From Tetranychus cinnabarinus (taxonomy: Eukaryota; Arthropoda; Arachnida; Trombidiformes; Tetranychidae): 64,000 nucleotides of DNA. A program made the position numbers and the translations under genes. Position 1 is the first letter of the stretch. Every line of letters begins with the position of its first letter. The notes under the pieces are model-generated. The model saw only the letters and a list, made by a program, of their open reading frames with translations. It was not told the DNA's origin and searched no databases. Shown here one piece after another: positions 12,001 to 25,131 of the stretch. Location of the stretch: assembly GCA_022266195.1 (NCBI GenBank), contig WHVY01000005.1, positions 5,952,001 through 6,016,000 on the forward strand, written 5' to 3'.

Positions 12001-15000
12001 ATTGAATTCAATGAAAGGCATAAGGTATTTCAGAAATATTTGATCAAATATCGATTTCCATTAAGTTCAATGATGGAGTTTTTTTGGCTTAAACTAAAAA
12101 TTGTAAATCAAACTTGACCCACATACATGAGTTTTTCATATCTGCTTTTGGCTAGTTAATAAATTGTGGTCATAAAAATCAATTAACAATTTATAATTAG
12201 CTGAAAGAAAATATGTAAATGCACAATTTATTAACAATTAAAGACGGTTTATGGAGTTGATTCGCCTTTAACCCAAGAAAATATGATGAATGTTGCTTTT
12301 AAATCGTATTAACTCTTGATTGGAAATATGTCAAAGTTAATCTTAAATTGTGATTTTCAGAGGAAAATTCAAGTTTATTGAGAAAATAAATTGTTATCTT
12401 AAATGGCTGTTGAATCTTTTCAGCATAGTCTTGAACTCAATAACGGATTGATGGATTATTGCTTCAATACTTTCGAATGTCGATTTTGTAAAAAAACTTT
12501 TTAGATCAATATTTCTTCATTAATCAGTTTTCTAAGCATATTTCAGACCATTAGCATTGAATGAAATCATGAATAACGAGCACAAATGGTTAGCATTTCA
12601 AATAGCATTTATGATTTCTCGATGGTAATACATTGTCAAAATGAAAACAATACTAAACATTGCAGTCAAGTTGAACTCTTGCTCGAAATTGTGATCATCG
12701 ATTCTTTCATTAACAGTTACGATTTGTTGATATTTAATTGCTAATTTTTCTGCATTAAACTTAACTGTTGAGCTAAAATGGTCGTTATCGTTGAGGTAAG
12801 CTTTGAACATTGATTGATATTATACAAAATTACTTTATTATTTTTCATTGATAAACTTGCCAACAAACTATCCCTGAATTAAAAGTAGTTTGTGTGCTCT
12901 TTTAGTAAATCAGGATCTATCTGATCTTAGGTAAAGAACGGAATGAAAACTTTGGAAAAGTATTTGAGTAAACGATGAAATTAATTTTTCATTTTGATTG
13001 AAAAAATTCAGAGTAAAGACACTCGAAGCGATTAATAATAGTTAAGCATTTAAAGCTAATTTAATTATAAGTAAATAATTTGTTGATTTGCATTTAATAC
13101 AAAAATAACTAAACTTTCCAACCGATAGTCGAAAGAGATTTAAGATGTCAAATATAGAAGTTGGAATCAGAATTGATTGAAATTTTGGTCAATCAAAGTA
13201 ACCACCTTCGGCATTAATATAACGCTACGATTCTACCTTAAAAGGGTAGAGATAAAGTAGTTAGAGTCTGGGGTTGAAAATTTTGTTCAGGTTTGCTTTT
13301 GAAGTGTAAGGAAAAGCTCGTTGGACAAAAAGTTTTTTCACAGTTTATCTGTTCTTTTCAGAGTGATTAAAAGATTGTAGCTTTAATATTCGGCCTGATT
13401 TGATTTTTTCTCTTAATTCTTTAAATTTGATTCTTTTTTTAATATACTTGACATTTCGATGAAACGACAAAATTGATGAGTGACAATTTGCTCAGAAAAC
13501 AATCACTAAATGTTCATTACACTGTAATGGCTAAACTAGCAATTTAGTCACAGCTTTTAGGCTTACACTTTTTGCTCTCAATCTAATGAAAGAATAACGT
13601 GAATTAGTGAATATAACGTTAGTTAAAGGTCCATTCAGAGTAATCCAACAATCATTTTGGCGATTGAAATAAAACCCAAGGCTTAGACCTAACTTAGGAT
13701 AGTAAATATCAGATGTAATAATGTGAACAATCAACAATTTAATAACGAAATTCACTTTGCTTGAGTAAAGTGTTTAAATGCTGTAAGTGTTTACCTTTTT
13801 ATGTGAAGACTTTTTGGCTCTAATTTCGGGCTGTGCATCAATTTTTTGGATTGTCGGTGAAGGTTGAAGAGCATTGAGTAAGGTTTGTATATGAACTTCA
13901 GTTGCTGAGTCAAATTTTTGCCTCAAAATGAGACCAACTTGTTTGAATGAGGGTAAAACTCGCCAGCAAGTTTTCATGTCACACGAACCTGAAACTCCAT
14001 GACATTTACAATCGATCCTCATGTTGTTCAGGACAACCTTTCGTCCAGCTTCATTGTTGTGTAAATTCATTAGAGCTCGAGCACCAACCATCGTGTTACG
14101 CTTAGAACGAGTTGTCCGTAAGTCACGGGCATCGATAAAGGTCTTGGAAAATGCTGTTCCAAATGCAATATTATCAGAACAACCTGTAACAGAACAAAAA
14201 ATTATTTCAGATTAAGATCATTAATCAAAGTGTATTTATGCAAACATTTAACAATTTCAGTCATTTGTGCTTGAAAAATTTTCAAGTTTCAATCAACAAT
14301 CAAGGACAATTTGCATGTTCAACTAATGAAATTCTGAGCGCAATTGGCTTTATAATTTTCATGAAATCACATTTACATTGAAAAAAAGCAAATTTAATCA
14401 CTTTATTTGCAAAAGGTTTGACTATTGAACGGAAAGTAAACACTCAACCCTGACTTGAATAAAACGTTTGCTCATGTAAAGTTTCCTTCTGTCAATGAAA
14501 TCTGATTTCAATTTATCATCAATTCTTCAATCAAATTTCACGCGTTCGATTTCGATGTCAAAATTGTTCGTCATTTGCCAAAGTCAAACTCAAATCGAAT
14601 GAGAAAATTCAACTTGAGACATTCTTTGTTCGTTCAGTTTCAACTAAAATTTCGAAATTTTATAGATACTTTGATGTAAATGACGGGTTTGATGAAATTT
14701 GAAATGACTTTTTTCGCTTAAAAATAGAAATTTGAATTTTTTTGTTGAAGTTTATATTGTTATTGCGTGTTATTACCTGCCCAATGGAATCCATTTGCAG
14801 GTCCAAAAAAGGTTCTATCACAGCCACAGCGCAATAAAGTGCCTGAACTACAGGCTTTTGTCACAGCATACGAGACTCCTGCTGATGTAATTGCATGAAC
14901 AAAAGCTGATTCTCGAGTTCCTTCGGTTAAACTTTTGCCAAATGCTTTTGAACCTTCGAGTGATGAACAGTTCCAACGACGATCACGCAACTGTCGCTGG

Positions 15001-16746
15001 CATTCTTTGAGTGCCGTTTCAGCTCCAATCTTAACTGATTCCATCAGATCAACATTTCGCTTACATATTTGAATCTGTTTTTTGGTTAAACCTTTAAATG
15101 CTTCACAAATGTCCACTGAATTAATTGTTGTCATAGACGATGAACTTTGCAACAGAGCCCTGTAATGAAAACAAGAAACATTTGATTAAATTCATGAGAA
15201 CCAGTAAATTCATTTCCTTAAAGCGCCTGTAAAATGGATGCAAAATTTTGTAACTTTCACTATTTGATTAACTCGATTCCGATAAATGAGCGCATCACTA
15301 ATCATGTGCATTTGTTGCTGTTGCATTTGAAATGTTATGTAAATGATATTTTGATGGTTGGTGTAACAATTGTATGAAAATTCAATATCTTGTTCTGTTT
15401 GTAAATTGATCAAACTAATTGAATTATGATTCGCAAAAGTTTCAATCAAACTACAGATTACATGAAAATTGAGTAATGAACGCACCAACATTGCAAATCA
15501 TAATTGCAATTCAATATCCAAATCAATTTACCTAACAAACCTTTTCAACGATTAACTTGCAGTCAAAGGTGAAAAATGTGATTCAAAAGCAAAAGTATTG
15601 ATAATGAAAGCGAAAACTTTGCATATCAAGAATATCGATCAGATTTTGTTTGTTTCCTCAAGTTTTATGCCAACAAATCATTCCAATTGAATATTGTATT
15701 TTGCACTTTTCTTGAAATTATTAAATTCTATGAGAAATATTCATCTTGAACATCAAAACTAACAATAAAAAGATTTTCTTCGAAACTTTTGAAGTGAAAA
15801 TTTCTTTCAATTTTACCAAATGAAAAGTATTTTAATATTGAAGCTCAATAAAGACTAGAATGATTTTAGTTTGAAATGTTAGAGAATCGACTTGAAATTT
15901 TAATTTGAATTGAATCATGAAAATGCAATAATCTTAATGTTTAGAAGAAAGAAATTTTCTTAGCAAAAAAATTTATCGAATTTCATTTCAAAATGTTTGC
16001 CAAGCTTAAGACGAGCTTAAAGACACTCACTAAATACTGTATCTGTCTAAACAAATTATCAAATCTAAACAACAATCAATCGAACTCGCTAATAGCTGGA
16101 AAAGAAGCAAAAATGCTGAGAATATCTGAATTTTTCGAAAAATTGGGGCAACTTTAACAGAATTTTGAATGAAAGCATGATCGTTCGTTGAAGATGATAC
16201 AATGAGAACAATTAGATTGAAGAGTTTCAAAGAGTCTAATTGTTTGATTATGATCTGTTGATGTCTAGACAATTGTTAACCTTAAAGAAGAAAGATAATT
16301 GATGTTCAGGGAATGAATTACAGAAAGGAGAAGAAAACTTTCCAACTCGAAATTTGACCATAAATTGTGTGAAGCTGAACTCGGTGATAGAAAGATGAAG
16401 ACGAAGAAGAAGACAAAAGGTAAACATTAAAGGTGATAAACTAGACTGAGTTGCCATAAAAGTAACGCCAATGATAACAGGAATGGCATGTAAGTGAAAG
16501 GTTGTAGTAGCTGGTGCAATATATTATTGGGGAAACAATTAAGATTACAAAAAGTGAATAAAACAAAACTGGCGACTGATGATTAACATTAACAAGTGTA
16601 ATTACTTACAGCCATTTGATGGCATCACACAGTTGTATTGTGACAATTAGCCATAATAAAAAAAATTTAATCAAAGAAGAGGAATGTTTACTGATGATGA
16701 TCAGGTTTTGTGATTTAATTGTTGTTAACAGACAATTTGTAGTCAT
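9094..16746 (-). CDS. Wnt4: Wnt4 secreted signalling protein
   Basis: Secreted lipid-modified ligand for Frizzled receptors. I infer four coding exons: 16746-16610, 15159-14777, 14183-13795 and 9411-9094. They total 408 residues with all phases matching. Exon 1 carries the start ATG (first in-frame ATG) and a hydrophobic signal sequence at about residues 25-42. Exon 2 has CKRN, RRWNCS, TREAAF-like TRESAF, and KACSSG followed by CGCDR. Exon 3 has LMNLHNNEAGR and the CKCHGVSGSC block with the palmitoleoylated Ser. Exon 4 holds the Cys-rich C-terminal domain ending in NTCL. WNCSSLEGS, FHWAGCSDNIAFG and ATEV match Wnt4 better than other subfamilies. Against human WNT4 (351 aa) the N-terminus is longer and a basic insert sits at the exon 3/4 junction. 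The last intron is 4.4 kb. The Wnt call is certain, the subfamily very likely. Confidence 0.95.
9412..13794 (-). other. Wnt4 intron 3 (4.4 kb)
   Basis: Donor GTAAAC at 13794 and acceptor TACATACAG ending at 9412. AT-rich throughout, with no second coding exon, RNA gene or repeat that I could recognise. Could hold enhancers, which I cannot see by eye. Confidence 0.7.
14184..14776 (-). other. Wnt4 intron 2 (593 bp)
   Basis: Splits a Gly codon (G then GT) in the FHWAGCSD segment. The donor is GTAATA and the acceptor TGTTACAG. AT-rich and empty. Confidence 0.88.
15160..16609 (-). other. Wnt4 intron 1 (1.45 kb)
   Basis: Donor GTAAGT at 16609 and acceptor CATTACAG ending at 15160; splits a Leu codon. 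A minus-strand ORF at 16457-16250 with a hydrophobic start lies inside it. That ORF does not splice in phase to exon 2, so it is not taken as an alternative first exon. Confidence 0.75.
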
Positions 16747-19700
16747 CTTGGTGAAAGTGAGTTGTGTGATGAGGTTGGTTGATGGGTGAATGAAGATGAA
16801 GATGAGGATGAAAAGGATGAAAATGTGGTTAAAGTTGAGAGCGAAATTTTGATTTACTTTTGCCAATGGAAATTTAAAAACTCATGTAAAGTTGAAGGAA
16901 AAAAAGTGAAGTAAATTGTAACAAAAAAAGAATCAACTTTTCCAATGGAGAGACACTGAATGAAAGTCACTGATTTTCACTTGACATTTAATCCGGTTGA
17001 TTGTTGGAGTATTCAGGGAAATGGTTAAACATTATTCAATGAAAGAATCACTTTGATCACTTAAGAGTAAACAGATTTGCGAGTAAAAAGTGTTGATCAC
17101 TGGTTGAGTTGTACTTGGCGGATCTAGCAAGGTGTATGGTTGGCTGTTGGTTAACTTGTCGCGTGTCGATTGGTATAAATGTACATTTACCGGGATTTGG
17201 GTTTTGACAAAGGTTGAAGCAAAGGTTGAGTAAATGGTAAAAAGGTTAAAAAAAAGTTTAGAAACGGTTAAGGTCACAGAATCAGGTTCGTTGATGTAAA
17301 TGGATAGTAATGATAAGCTTCCTTGATAATATCATCTCCATGGTTTTCGGGTGAAGATAAGTGAGATGAGAGTGAGAAGGAGGATGATCAGTGAGGATGG
17401 AAGATAGTGAGTGTCGAACTGGTCGATTTGGTCCAACTGAGATTTGGTTATGAGGAATTGGGAAGATTATGAAGACAATTATGAGAGAGAGAGAGAGGAA
17501 GATGAAGATGAGTAGATTATAGGAGATGAACAGAAAATTTAATCAATTTTGTGGTTCTTTGAGCAAGTGCAACATTGAACGCAGGTTTTACGGATAATCT
17601 TGAGATAATTAAGTAAATTAATGGAAGACAAAAAAAGGTTAACTTTTTGGTTTTGGGTTTACTCGGTTTACTTGGGTTACTTGGGTTGCCTTGCTTGCAG
17701 TTGGTGTTCAGGTTTGATTGGTGATTAGGTTTGGTGGCAAAACAGTTAACAATCATGTTTAATCATAATAAATTAATAAAAAAAAGCGGAGCAGAAAAGA
17801 GCAACAACAATTGATCTTTGTTAGATTAACTTGCAAATAATCATCATGTTAATAGCAACTTTGCCTTTTCTCTCCTTTTTACCGTTTATTTCTTTCTCTC
17901 TCTCTCTCTATCTTCCTCTTGCTCTTCAGATTTCACAGATTTTCAGTTCAATTGACAGCAATGATTTAGGAATGTTCAATTTGTATATATTTAGTGTGTT
18001 TCTGTATGCTTTGTATCACTTCATTTCTCATTGCGATTTTTACTGTTTAACCAACAACCTAACCAAAAAGTACAAACTCATAACCAGAATTGTTTTTTGT
18101 TTCTGCAAAGAAAAAGATATTCTCTTCTCTGTTGGTGGTTTTTTCATGGTAAAAGAGCATTGATGATGAGTGAGCAGTTAGGTGATGAGAAGAGTGCGAT
18201 GTTGGTGTTGATGAAGATAATGATTGTTGTTGTTGTAGGTGAATATGTTAATATTGAAAAGGGAAACTGAAATAAGAGCAACATTTTTACATCATCTTTT
18301 TTTTAATTCGCTCACTCATCTAATTGGATTATAAAGTTTGATCCCAAAGATGCTCTCCTCTTCACTCCTCATCATTCCCATCATCATCACTTTCATCATC
18401 TTTATCATTAGAAGGAAAAGTTGCTCACAATGATTGAAGAGTGAAACGTATTTCACAGTTTTTTTTGTTTTCTCTCGCTTCTTCCATCAACATTGGAAAA
18501 TCCATTTTTTCCCTTCTTCTTCATGAATATCAATTTTGGCCAGCTCATTGAAGAGGGTAAAGAGATGATGAAAAGTAAGATGATTGGAGCAAAATTAAAG
18601 CACAAGATTGATAGATGAGGATAAGGAGGAGAAACACAGAGGAAGATGAGAAAAGGAGGAATTGTAATGAAGAGAGAGAAAATTGTGAATGAAGAATGTT
18701 TTTCTTTTCATTTTTCTTCTTCTTCTTCTTCTTCTCTTTTTTGGGTAAATTGGCAATGTTGATGTTAAATGATTGAGATGAATTAAATAGGGAAAAACAA
18801 GTGGAAACAATTTAAATTAATCAAATTAAATTAAATTGTATATTTACTAGATTAAACAGGACAAAATAAACAAGGGAAACATCATCAATCACCGTCCGGT
18901 AACATTAGCTTTTCTGGTTTTCTGGTTCTCTCCAAGCCAACCTATTTTTATTAATTATTGAACCCATTCTTATAATAACTTTGCTCATTGATTGCCAACG
19001 CTTTTCATCACCTTTGACCTGTTAATGCTTTTAGGTTAGGCTTTTAAATTGTTAATTTATTCCCTCTGATGAAAAGCTGGGCAACAATTTGATTAATAAA
19101 TCAACATTCGGGACAAATTAACCTAACAGTTAACCATTACCATTAAAAACAATTAACCAAAGGCACCTTCAAGCAAATCAAAGTTGAAGCCAAAAAGCGT
19201 TATAAAATTATTATTAGTCAATTGATCATTTGGTTAATTTGATTATCATTAAATTGTATTAAACAGTAAATAATGAAATGCAATAAATGTTGAGTTTAAG
19301 AACCGATTAACTGTTTTTCTTGAATTTAATTTTCATCTTTTCTCACATAATTAATTTCAATCAAATTAATTTATTGTTAATCATTATAACTAGATTGGCA
19401 TTTCCATTGAAATCAAATTAAAACGTTGGTTTAAGGTTAATCAATTAACGGCAATCAAGTTAACAAAAGGTGAACCTTAAACAAGGATTGGTTTTGATTA
19501 TGAGAAATGATGGAGAAATTGATTTTCATTGAAAATCTTTAATTCATTTGATTATAATTAAGGCTCACAACAAATTGCTCAATTGTAATCAATAATCGCA
19601 ATTTAAATGAAAATGTTGATCAAATATTACTTAAGAAGTGACCAAAAAAAAAGAAATTAAAAAAAGTAAATTTTTACCGAAAAAATATTTGAAGGAAAAA

Positions 19701-22700
19701 TTGAATTAAATGGAATCTCGTTATTGGTTAATTGTAATTAATTGAGGTGCAACAATCAACGAATGGTTTAAATCAATTGGTAAACAATTAATGATGAAAT
19801 GAGCTCAATTTTCGATTCAATTTTTCTTCTATTCTCAGCCTTTTCCATTCCTGTTCCTCATTCCTTCATGATTCCTTCATGAATAATGGACAACCTGGTG
19901 AATAACAACTCACGATTCACTAATTATCTTCTAATCATTTACTTCCAATTATGATGAACAAAGGTGAACAATGGAAGAAGCAAAAGAAAAAGAACAAGAA
20001 AAAAAAGGTAAAAACAAAACACTGACCAGTAAATGTTACGGTAGAGTTATCATGGTGACCATGGTTTTGTTCATGTTTCATTGTAATGTTCAACAACAGT
20101 CACTTGTTCAACATCAATGTAATCAAGATAATTAAAAGAGTTGGAAAAGTGTGTTGTTTTTGTGTGTTGAAACAAAACCAACAAAATATATCTTGAACAT
20201 CATCAATCACCATTCTGTGTGTTCATGTGTATATTAATACATTGCAAGTCTTAATGCTAGTACATGATTGGGTGTTTATCATAATTAGTTTTGTAGTAAA
20301 TTTTGAATTCATTATTTTTGCATCTCGAGACAGGTTGTTGCAAGTTGCAGGGTTAAGCTTCAAGTTTTGAGCCAAAATGAAGCTATTTTGTCTGTAATAA
20401 CGCTCATGAATCAATATTGGTTAACTGGTGTGTTTTGTTTCTCAACAAAATGTTCAAAATTCTTTACCCAATTTATGTTAAATGAACAGCAAAAATGTGC
20501 TAATTTGATTGATTTCTTTTCCGTTTTCCTTTTGATTTATTTCAAGTTTCAGTTTGCACTCAGAAGGTTACCAGATAAATAGACTTCCCTGAGAGACGAA
20601 CCCAATTCTTTGCAACTGTTGATTGATTCATTTATCTTTGGAAATTGATATAAAAGGTAAAAGGCGCTTGTGATCAAAAAATGTTTATTTTCGAGTTATT
20701 GAAACTTCATTTTAAACATTGCCTTTAACTCGCAATTGAATTGTCAACGTTGATGAAATTGCAATTGGTTTGAAAATTAAATACAGATTTGGGTTCTTTT
20801 TAAGTCAATTCAAAGTCAACCTCAGAAATCGATTGTTTTATTGATATTGAGATTTTCGAATCGTTTATTTGACACTTTTATTGATCGAAAAAATGAAAAT
20901 TCTGATTAATCAATCGATAATTTGATTTTGTGTTTGAATGTTACTTTGATTTTGATGATTAATGGCTCATCAATTCGGATATTTTTTTCTGGTTTTCTCA
21001 TGGAAATATTGTTTAATATTATTTATTCAAATTTTGCAATTGATGATAGGAATTTAGAGATATGGAAACATTCGGAACTCGAAATTGAGTTCAACATTAA
21101 ATCGATTGATGAAACTCGCTCCTGAATCATTGGATAATCGACTTTTCAGAATCTGTTTTGTTTTGCAATTGAATGGACTTATTCAAATTTGTGTTCATTT
21201 TGTTTTAGGTTTCAGGTTTTTTCCCCTTTTCATGTGTGAATTTGATTTTCTTGATAAATCTTGAACTATTGAAGGGAAAACCATTTTTATTTTGGCAACA
21301 TTTCGTTATTGAAATGTACTAAACCAGGTTTGCCTGTCTTGATTGGCAACAAATTTTTTCACTTTTCATTGTTGAACCATTTTGGCAGAGTTTCCAGGTT
21401 TTATTGGGCGAGCAAAAATGAAAGAAAAAAAAGGAAAAAAATTCATTGATAAACTCATGATTAAAATTCATGTTCATTTTTGCGTTTGTAATCAAAGGTA
21501 TTATTCATTTTTTTGTTACTTTGATTGTTGCCTATTTCATTCTCATCATTGATGTCTGGACTGATCATGAAAGCTTAATCAACAACTTGTCTAATCATGT
21601 TTATTGTTAACATGCTGTCTATTTAAATTGGTTGCATTTCAATTGTGTGAATCAGACAGTGTTAAGTGTTCAACATTAATCTAATTCAAAAGGTTGAACC
21701 CATTTCTGATCAAATTTTGGTCTCTTCATTTGTTAACATTTATAAACATTCATTTGTAACAAATATTAAGGTTGATCATTTAGGAGTGTTTCAAGCTTTC
21801 AAGTGTTTATTAAATTTTCATTATTTACGCAATCAATGGCTGTCTGATAATCATCTTGAACATGGATATTTCAACATTTGTTTAACAAAAACATGTAATT
21901 CAAAGAGGTTTAGAAACTGATTTGAAAGAATTAACATTTTTTGTTGACAATTAACGAAATGTTGTTTAATCTCAATAGATGGCTCTCTATGCATTTAAAG
22001 GGTTGTGCTGCCATCCTGTAGTTCAATGTTAAACAATGTTGCATAAGCGTTATTTTTACGTAATTGCTTTAATTTTATGATTGAAATAAATTGTGATTAG
22101 CAGTTTAACACGAGTAATTATAACTTAAATTGTATTATGCTTGAGTTCAAGCAGTTGAGAATAGATGAAAAATTCCAAACACAAGAAAAACAAGACTTTG
22201 TTTATGAGACAAGACCAAGGAAACTACGAAAATGTTAACTTTCATGTTTCGTTTTTTTCAGTTTGATACCCAACGGCCATGTAATATTTAAATTGAAAGG
22301 TTTTTATTCAATTACTGTTGGAGTTTGATTGAATGATAAAAAATATTGTAAAGATGCCAAGAACTTGTGCTAACCCAGGTGTAAATAAACTCTACTTTAA
22401 TTGAAGAATAAGTCAAATGTGATATTCAATGCCATCAATGTAAAGCTACACTGGATATGCATTAGAATCGTTTTGGTTGTTAATTTATCCGTCCAGTGTA
22501 ACAGTTGCTTCAAAATTAATCACCTTTATTTTAGTAAATCATTTACATCCCGGAATTATCTGTTTCCAATGCATTTCAAATCAACAATTGACAATCACCT
22601 TGAGAGTAACAACGGACTGGACAGAAGTGAATGGCAATAATGAGAGTCATTTGTTTAACTCACTTGTTAACAAGGTAACTTGGGGTGAAGTGATTCCAAT

Positions 22701-23085
22701 TTATTGTTAAATTTTTAATTGTTGATTCTGTGGTTTGACCAGTATCCAAAAGCCGATGCATGTTAAGTGAAAGATGACGAAGGAAACAATTGATTGTACT
22801 TGATACAAGGTAAAGGTGGTAAATAAGTGCATTGGACCTTATTTCAAGATCATTCATCAAAATCAACAAATATCTATGAAAGGTTGATTTGAACCCAAAA
22901 AAGCATACTTCCTCCTCCTCCATTTTTGTCAACCTCGTTAAACCAATATTGTTAAAAGTTATGTTAAAACGGGTTATCCCGTGAACGATATCTGCTTCAA
23001 AGATTATCTCCTGTTAAGGTCATTTCCAACGGGAAACCATTCCATTGATAATGTTCCAATGTGATCCTGATTATTGGTGAATAAG
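16747..23085. other. Intergenic, 6.3 kb, between divergent Wnt4 and secreted K/G/A-rich gene
   Basis: AT-rich, low-complexity sequence with GA-rich and CT-rich runs (for example GAGAGA near 17485, TCTCTC near 17893, TTC repeats near 18715-18735). No gene is recognised on either strand; the open frames are short and lack family signatures. It should contain the Wnt4 promoter at its left end. An 18-bp motif also found near TAF11 lies at 21969-21986. Confidence 0.55.
18714..18735. repeat. TTC trinucleotide microsatellite
   Basis: A run of (TTC)n in a polypyrimidine tract, in non-coding DNA upstream of Wnt4. Confidence 0.85.
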
Positions 23086-23125
23086 TATAAATAATAATTG
23101 AAACCAAGAGAAAAGTATCAGTTCA
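23086..23125 (+). promoter_or_regulatory. TATA box and initiator of the secreted K/G/A-rich gene
   Basis: TATAAATA at 23086-23093 is followed 34 bases after its first T by TCAGTT (23118-23123), a good arthropod initiator with the predicted start at A 23120. The 146-base 5' UTR that follows leads to the first ATG at 23266. This is the clearest core promoter in the window and suits a highly or tissue-specifically expressed gene. Confidence 0.75.
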
Positions 23126-23265
23126 GTTTCAACCATCTAACAAGTAAAGTAAAAACAACAACTACAGCTCCAAACCAAAGCTTTTTGACTTATCTCGTGC
23201 CCTGTTAACAGTTGCGATTTTTTCAAATTTTTGTTCCTAAAAGACTCAACAAAACCTCCATCAAA

Positions 23266-24326
23266 ATGAACATGCGATTGGTAAGTGCAAAATTTCACTA
23301 ACTAACTATTACTAAGTTTTGAATGATATTGATCTAAATTGTTTATTTCCATTTTGACTTTAGGTCCTTTTACTTGCTCTATTCTCAATGATGTTTGTGC
23401 AAGTTGCAAAATGTCAGTCTGAAGATTCCGACCAAAGTGAATTAGATGATGCTGAGGAAAACTTCGAACCTGATGAAGCTGATGAATCTCCAATCGAAAG
23501 TCGAAACAAAAGAGAGATTGGTTCAGATCTAGAAGAAGCCGAAACAGCTGTGGGTGGTAAAGGAGGAGCAGCAGTGGTAGCCCACAAAGCTGGAAAGAAA
23601 GGTGCAGCAGCAGCAGGGTTCAAAGGAGGCAAAGCAGGTAAGTGTTGAAAATTAAAACAAAATAAGACAAAATATTAAACTTGAAATATTTACTCTCATA
23701 GGCAAAGCTGGATTCAAAGCAGGAGCTAAAGGAGCTAAAGGTGGTGCCGCATTTGGAGCCGCTGGAGCCGCTGGAGGTAAGACAATAAACTTAGATGTTT
23801 TAATGAACGATCTACCAAGTAAATGAGTCTATGGTATTTAAGTTCATTAAACTGCAAGCATTTGCTCAAGTCAACTAAACTCATTGAATAACTGATTATC
23901 CATTTGACAGGCAAAAAAGGTGCTGCAGTAAAGAAAGGATTCGCTGCTGGAGCTTTCGGTAAGAAATTCGGAAAGAAAGGAGGATTCGCAAAGGCCGGTG
24001 GTGCTGGATTCAACAAGAAAATGGGAGTTGTCAAGAAGTTCGGAATGAGCCAAGGATTCAAATTCGGTAAAGCTGCTGGTTATGGTGCTGCTGGTGGAGC
24101 TATGGGCGGTAAGGGTGCTAAAGGAGGATTTGCTGGTGCTGCTGGTGCCGCTGGATTCAAGAAGGGTGCTAAAGGAGGCAAGAAAGGATTCGCCGCTGGA
24201 GCAGCTGCAAAGGCAGGAGGAAAAGCAGGAGTTGCTGGTGCTGCAGGATTTAAGAAGGCCGCTGGTGCTGCTGGTGTTGCTGGTGTTAAGAAGGGAGTCG
24301 CTGGTGGCAAAGGATTGATTGGTTAA
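23266..24326 (+). CDS. Secreted Lys/Gly/Ala-rich repetitive protein, unrecognised family
   Basis: Four coding exons (23266-23280, 23364-23637, 23702-23776, 23911-24326) give 259 residues. Exon 1 encodes only MNMRL. With exon 2 it forms a signal peptide ending near VAKC (residue 22). An acidic stretch of Asp/Glu follows (about residues 23-51), then the dibasic RNKR at 52-55. The rest is low-complexity, made of Gly, Ala, Lys and regularly spaced Phe (GFKKGA, KKGFAAGA, AAGAAG), with only the one Cys near the signal cleavage site. Secretion and furin-type cleavage are inferred. The acidic segment may neutralise the basic mature chain. The composition suggests a structural, silk-, glue- or cuticle-like protein, or a cationic host-defence peptide; I cannot choose. 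A strong TATA promoter and an AATAAA at 24558 fit a real expressed gene. Confidence 0.82.
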
Positions 24327-25131
24327 TAAGTCAAAGCTTTATAGTCAAAATCAAATTTTATACTTCAACTATCTGTGATTATTTTTTCAATCGACACTAT
24401 TCTCAGTACACAAATGATTCCTCAGTTTCAAATCTTTTTATTCAATTGTCATTTTTCAAAGTCTCGATCAAGTTTTTTTTGTTCAAATAATTTACTCTTT
24501 ATTTTTGCAATGTTTTTTTACCGATAAATGTAGAAACAAAAGTTAACAATCCATCAGAATAAAATTACATTCATTTGAAATCTTGATTTCTTATTATTAT
24601 ACTTTTTGATAAATTTAATCCTACGATGTTTCAAAAATCACACAAAATATCTGCTTCGCAAATTCGAAATTGAGCTCAGGCAGTTAATTTGGGAATCTTT
24701 ACTGTGTTTGTCATAAGAAAAATGTTTACTCCACCAGTTTTTTGCTGCGGCTCATAAAATTTTCATTTATAAAAAACAATTTTCACAGAATATTTGTTAT
24801 TTAGAATTAGGATTCACTCTTTAAAATTCGTGTATTTATCATAATCCGAAACATTAGAAAAATGATTCTTATTTATCATTTGAAATTTTACCGAAAATAT
24901 TTGAAGACTTGCTGAATTCACCTAGAATGGCTGCATACATTTATAAATGATTTCTAAATTTTCATTATTCAAATTTAATTCTGATACAAAATAAAATAAA
25001 TCACAGTCTATAAGAGTAGAATCACATTTATATTGAGATGAATGCTGGTCAATTTATAAGTACAAAGTCAGGTCGATCAGTTAAGTTGCATTGACACGAA
25101 AATGGAATTTAGTTTACAATTGTTAAAATGA
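24327..25131. other. Convergent 3' flanks
   Basis: AT-rich sequence between the secreted-protein gene (+) and TAF11 (-). Holds the 3' UTRs; no other gene seen. Confidence 0.6.
24558..24563 (+). terminator. Poly(A) signal of the secreted K/G/A-rich gene
   Basis: AATAAA about 230 bases after the stop codon at 24326. Confidence 0.5.

Noticed and set aside
16250..16457. Alternative Wnt4 first exon with hydrophobic start
   Set aside because: No donor in the phase required by exon 2. The exon at 16746-16610 has a good GTAAGT donor in the right phase, and its protein aligns with Wnt4 (KWL followed by LL).
24080..24310. Minus-strand Pro/Ala-rich ORF opposite the secreted protein gene
   Set aside because: Shadow of Gly/Ala codons; the plus strand has signal peptide, splice sites and promoter.
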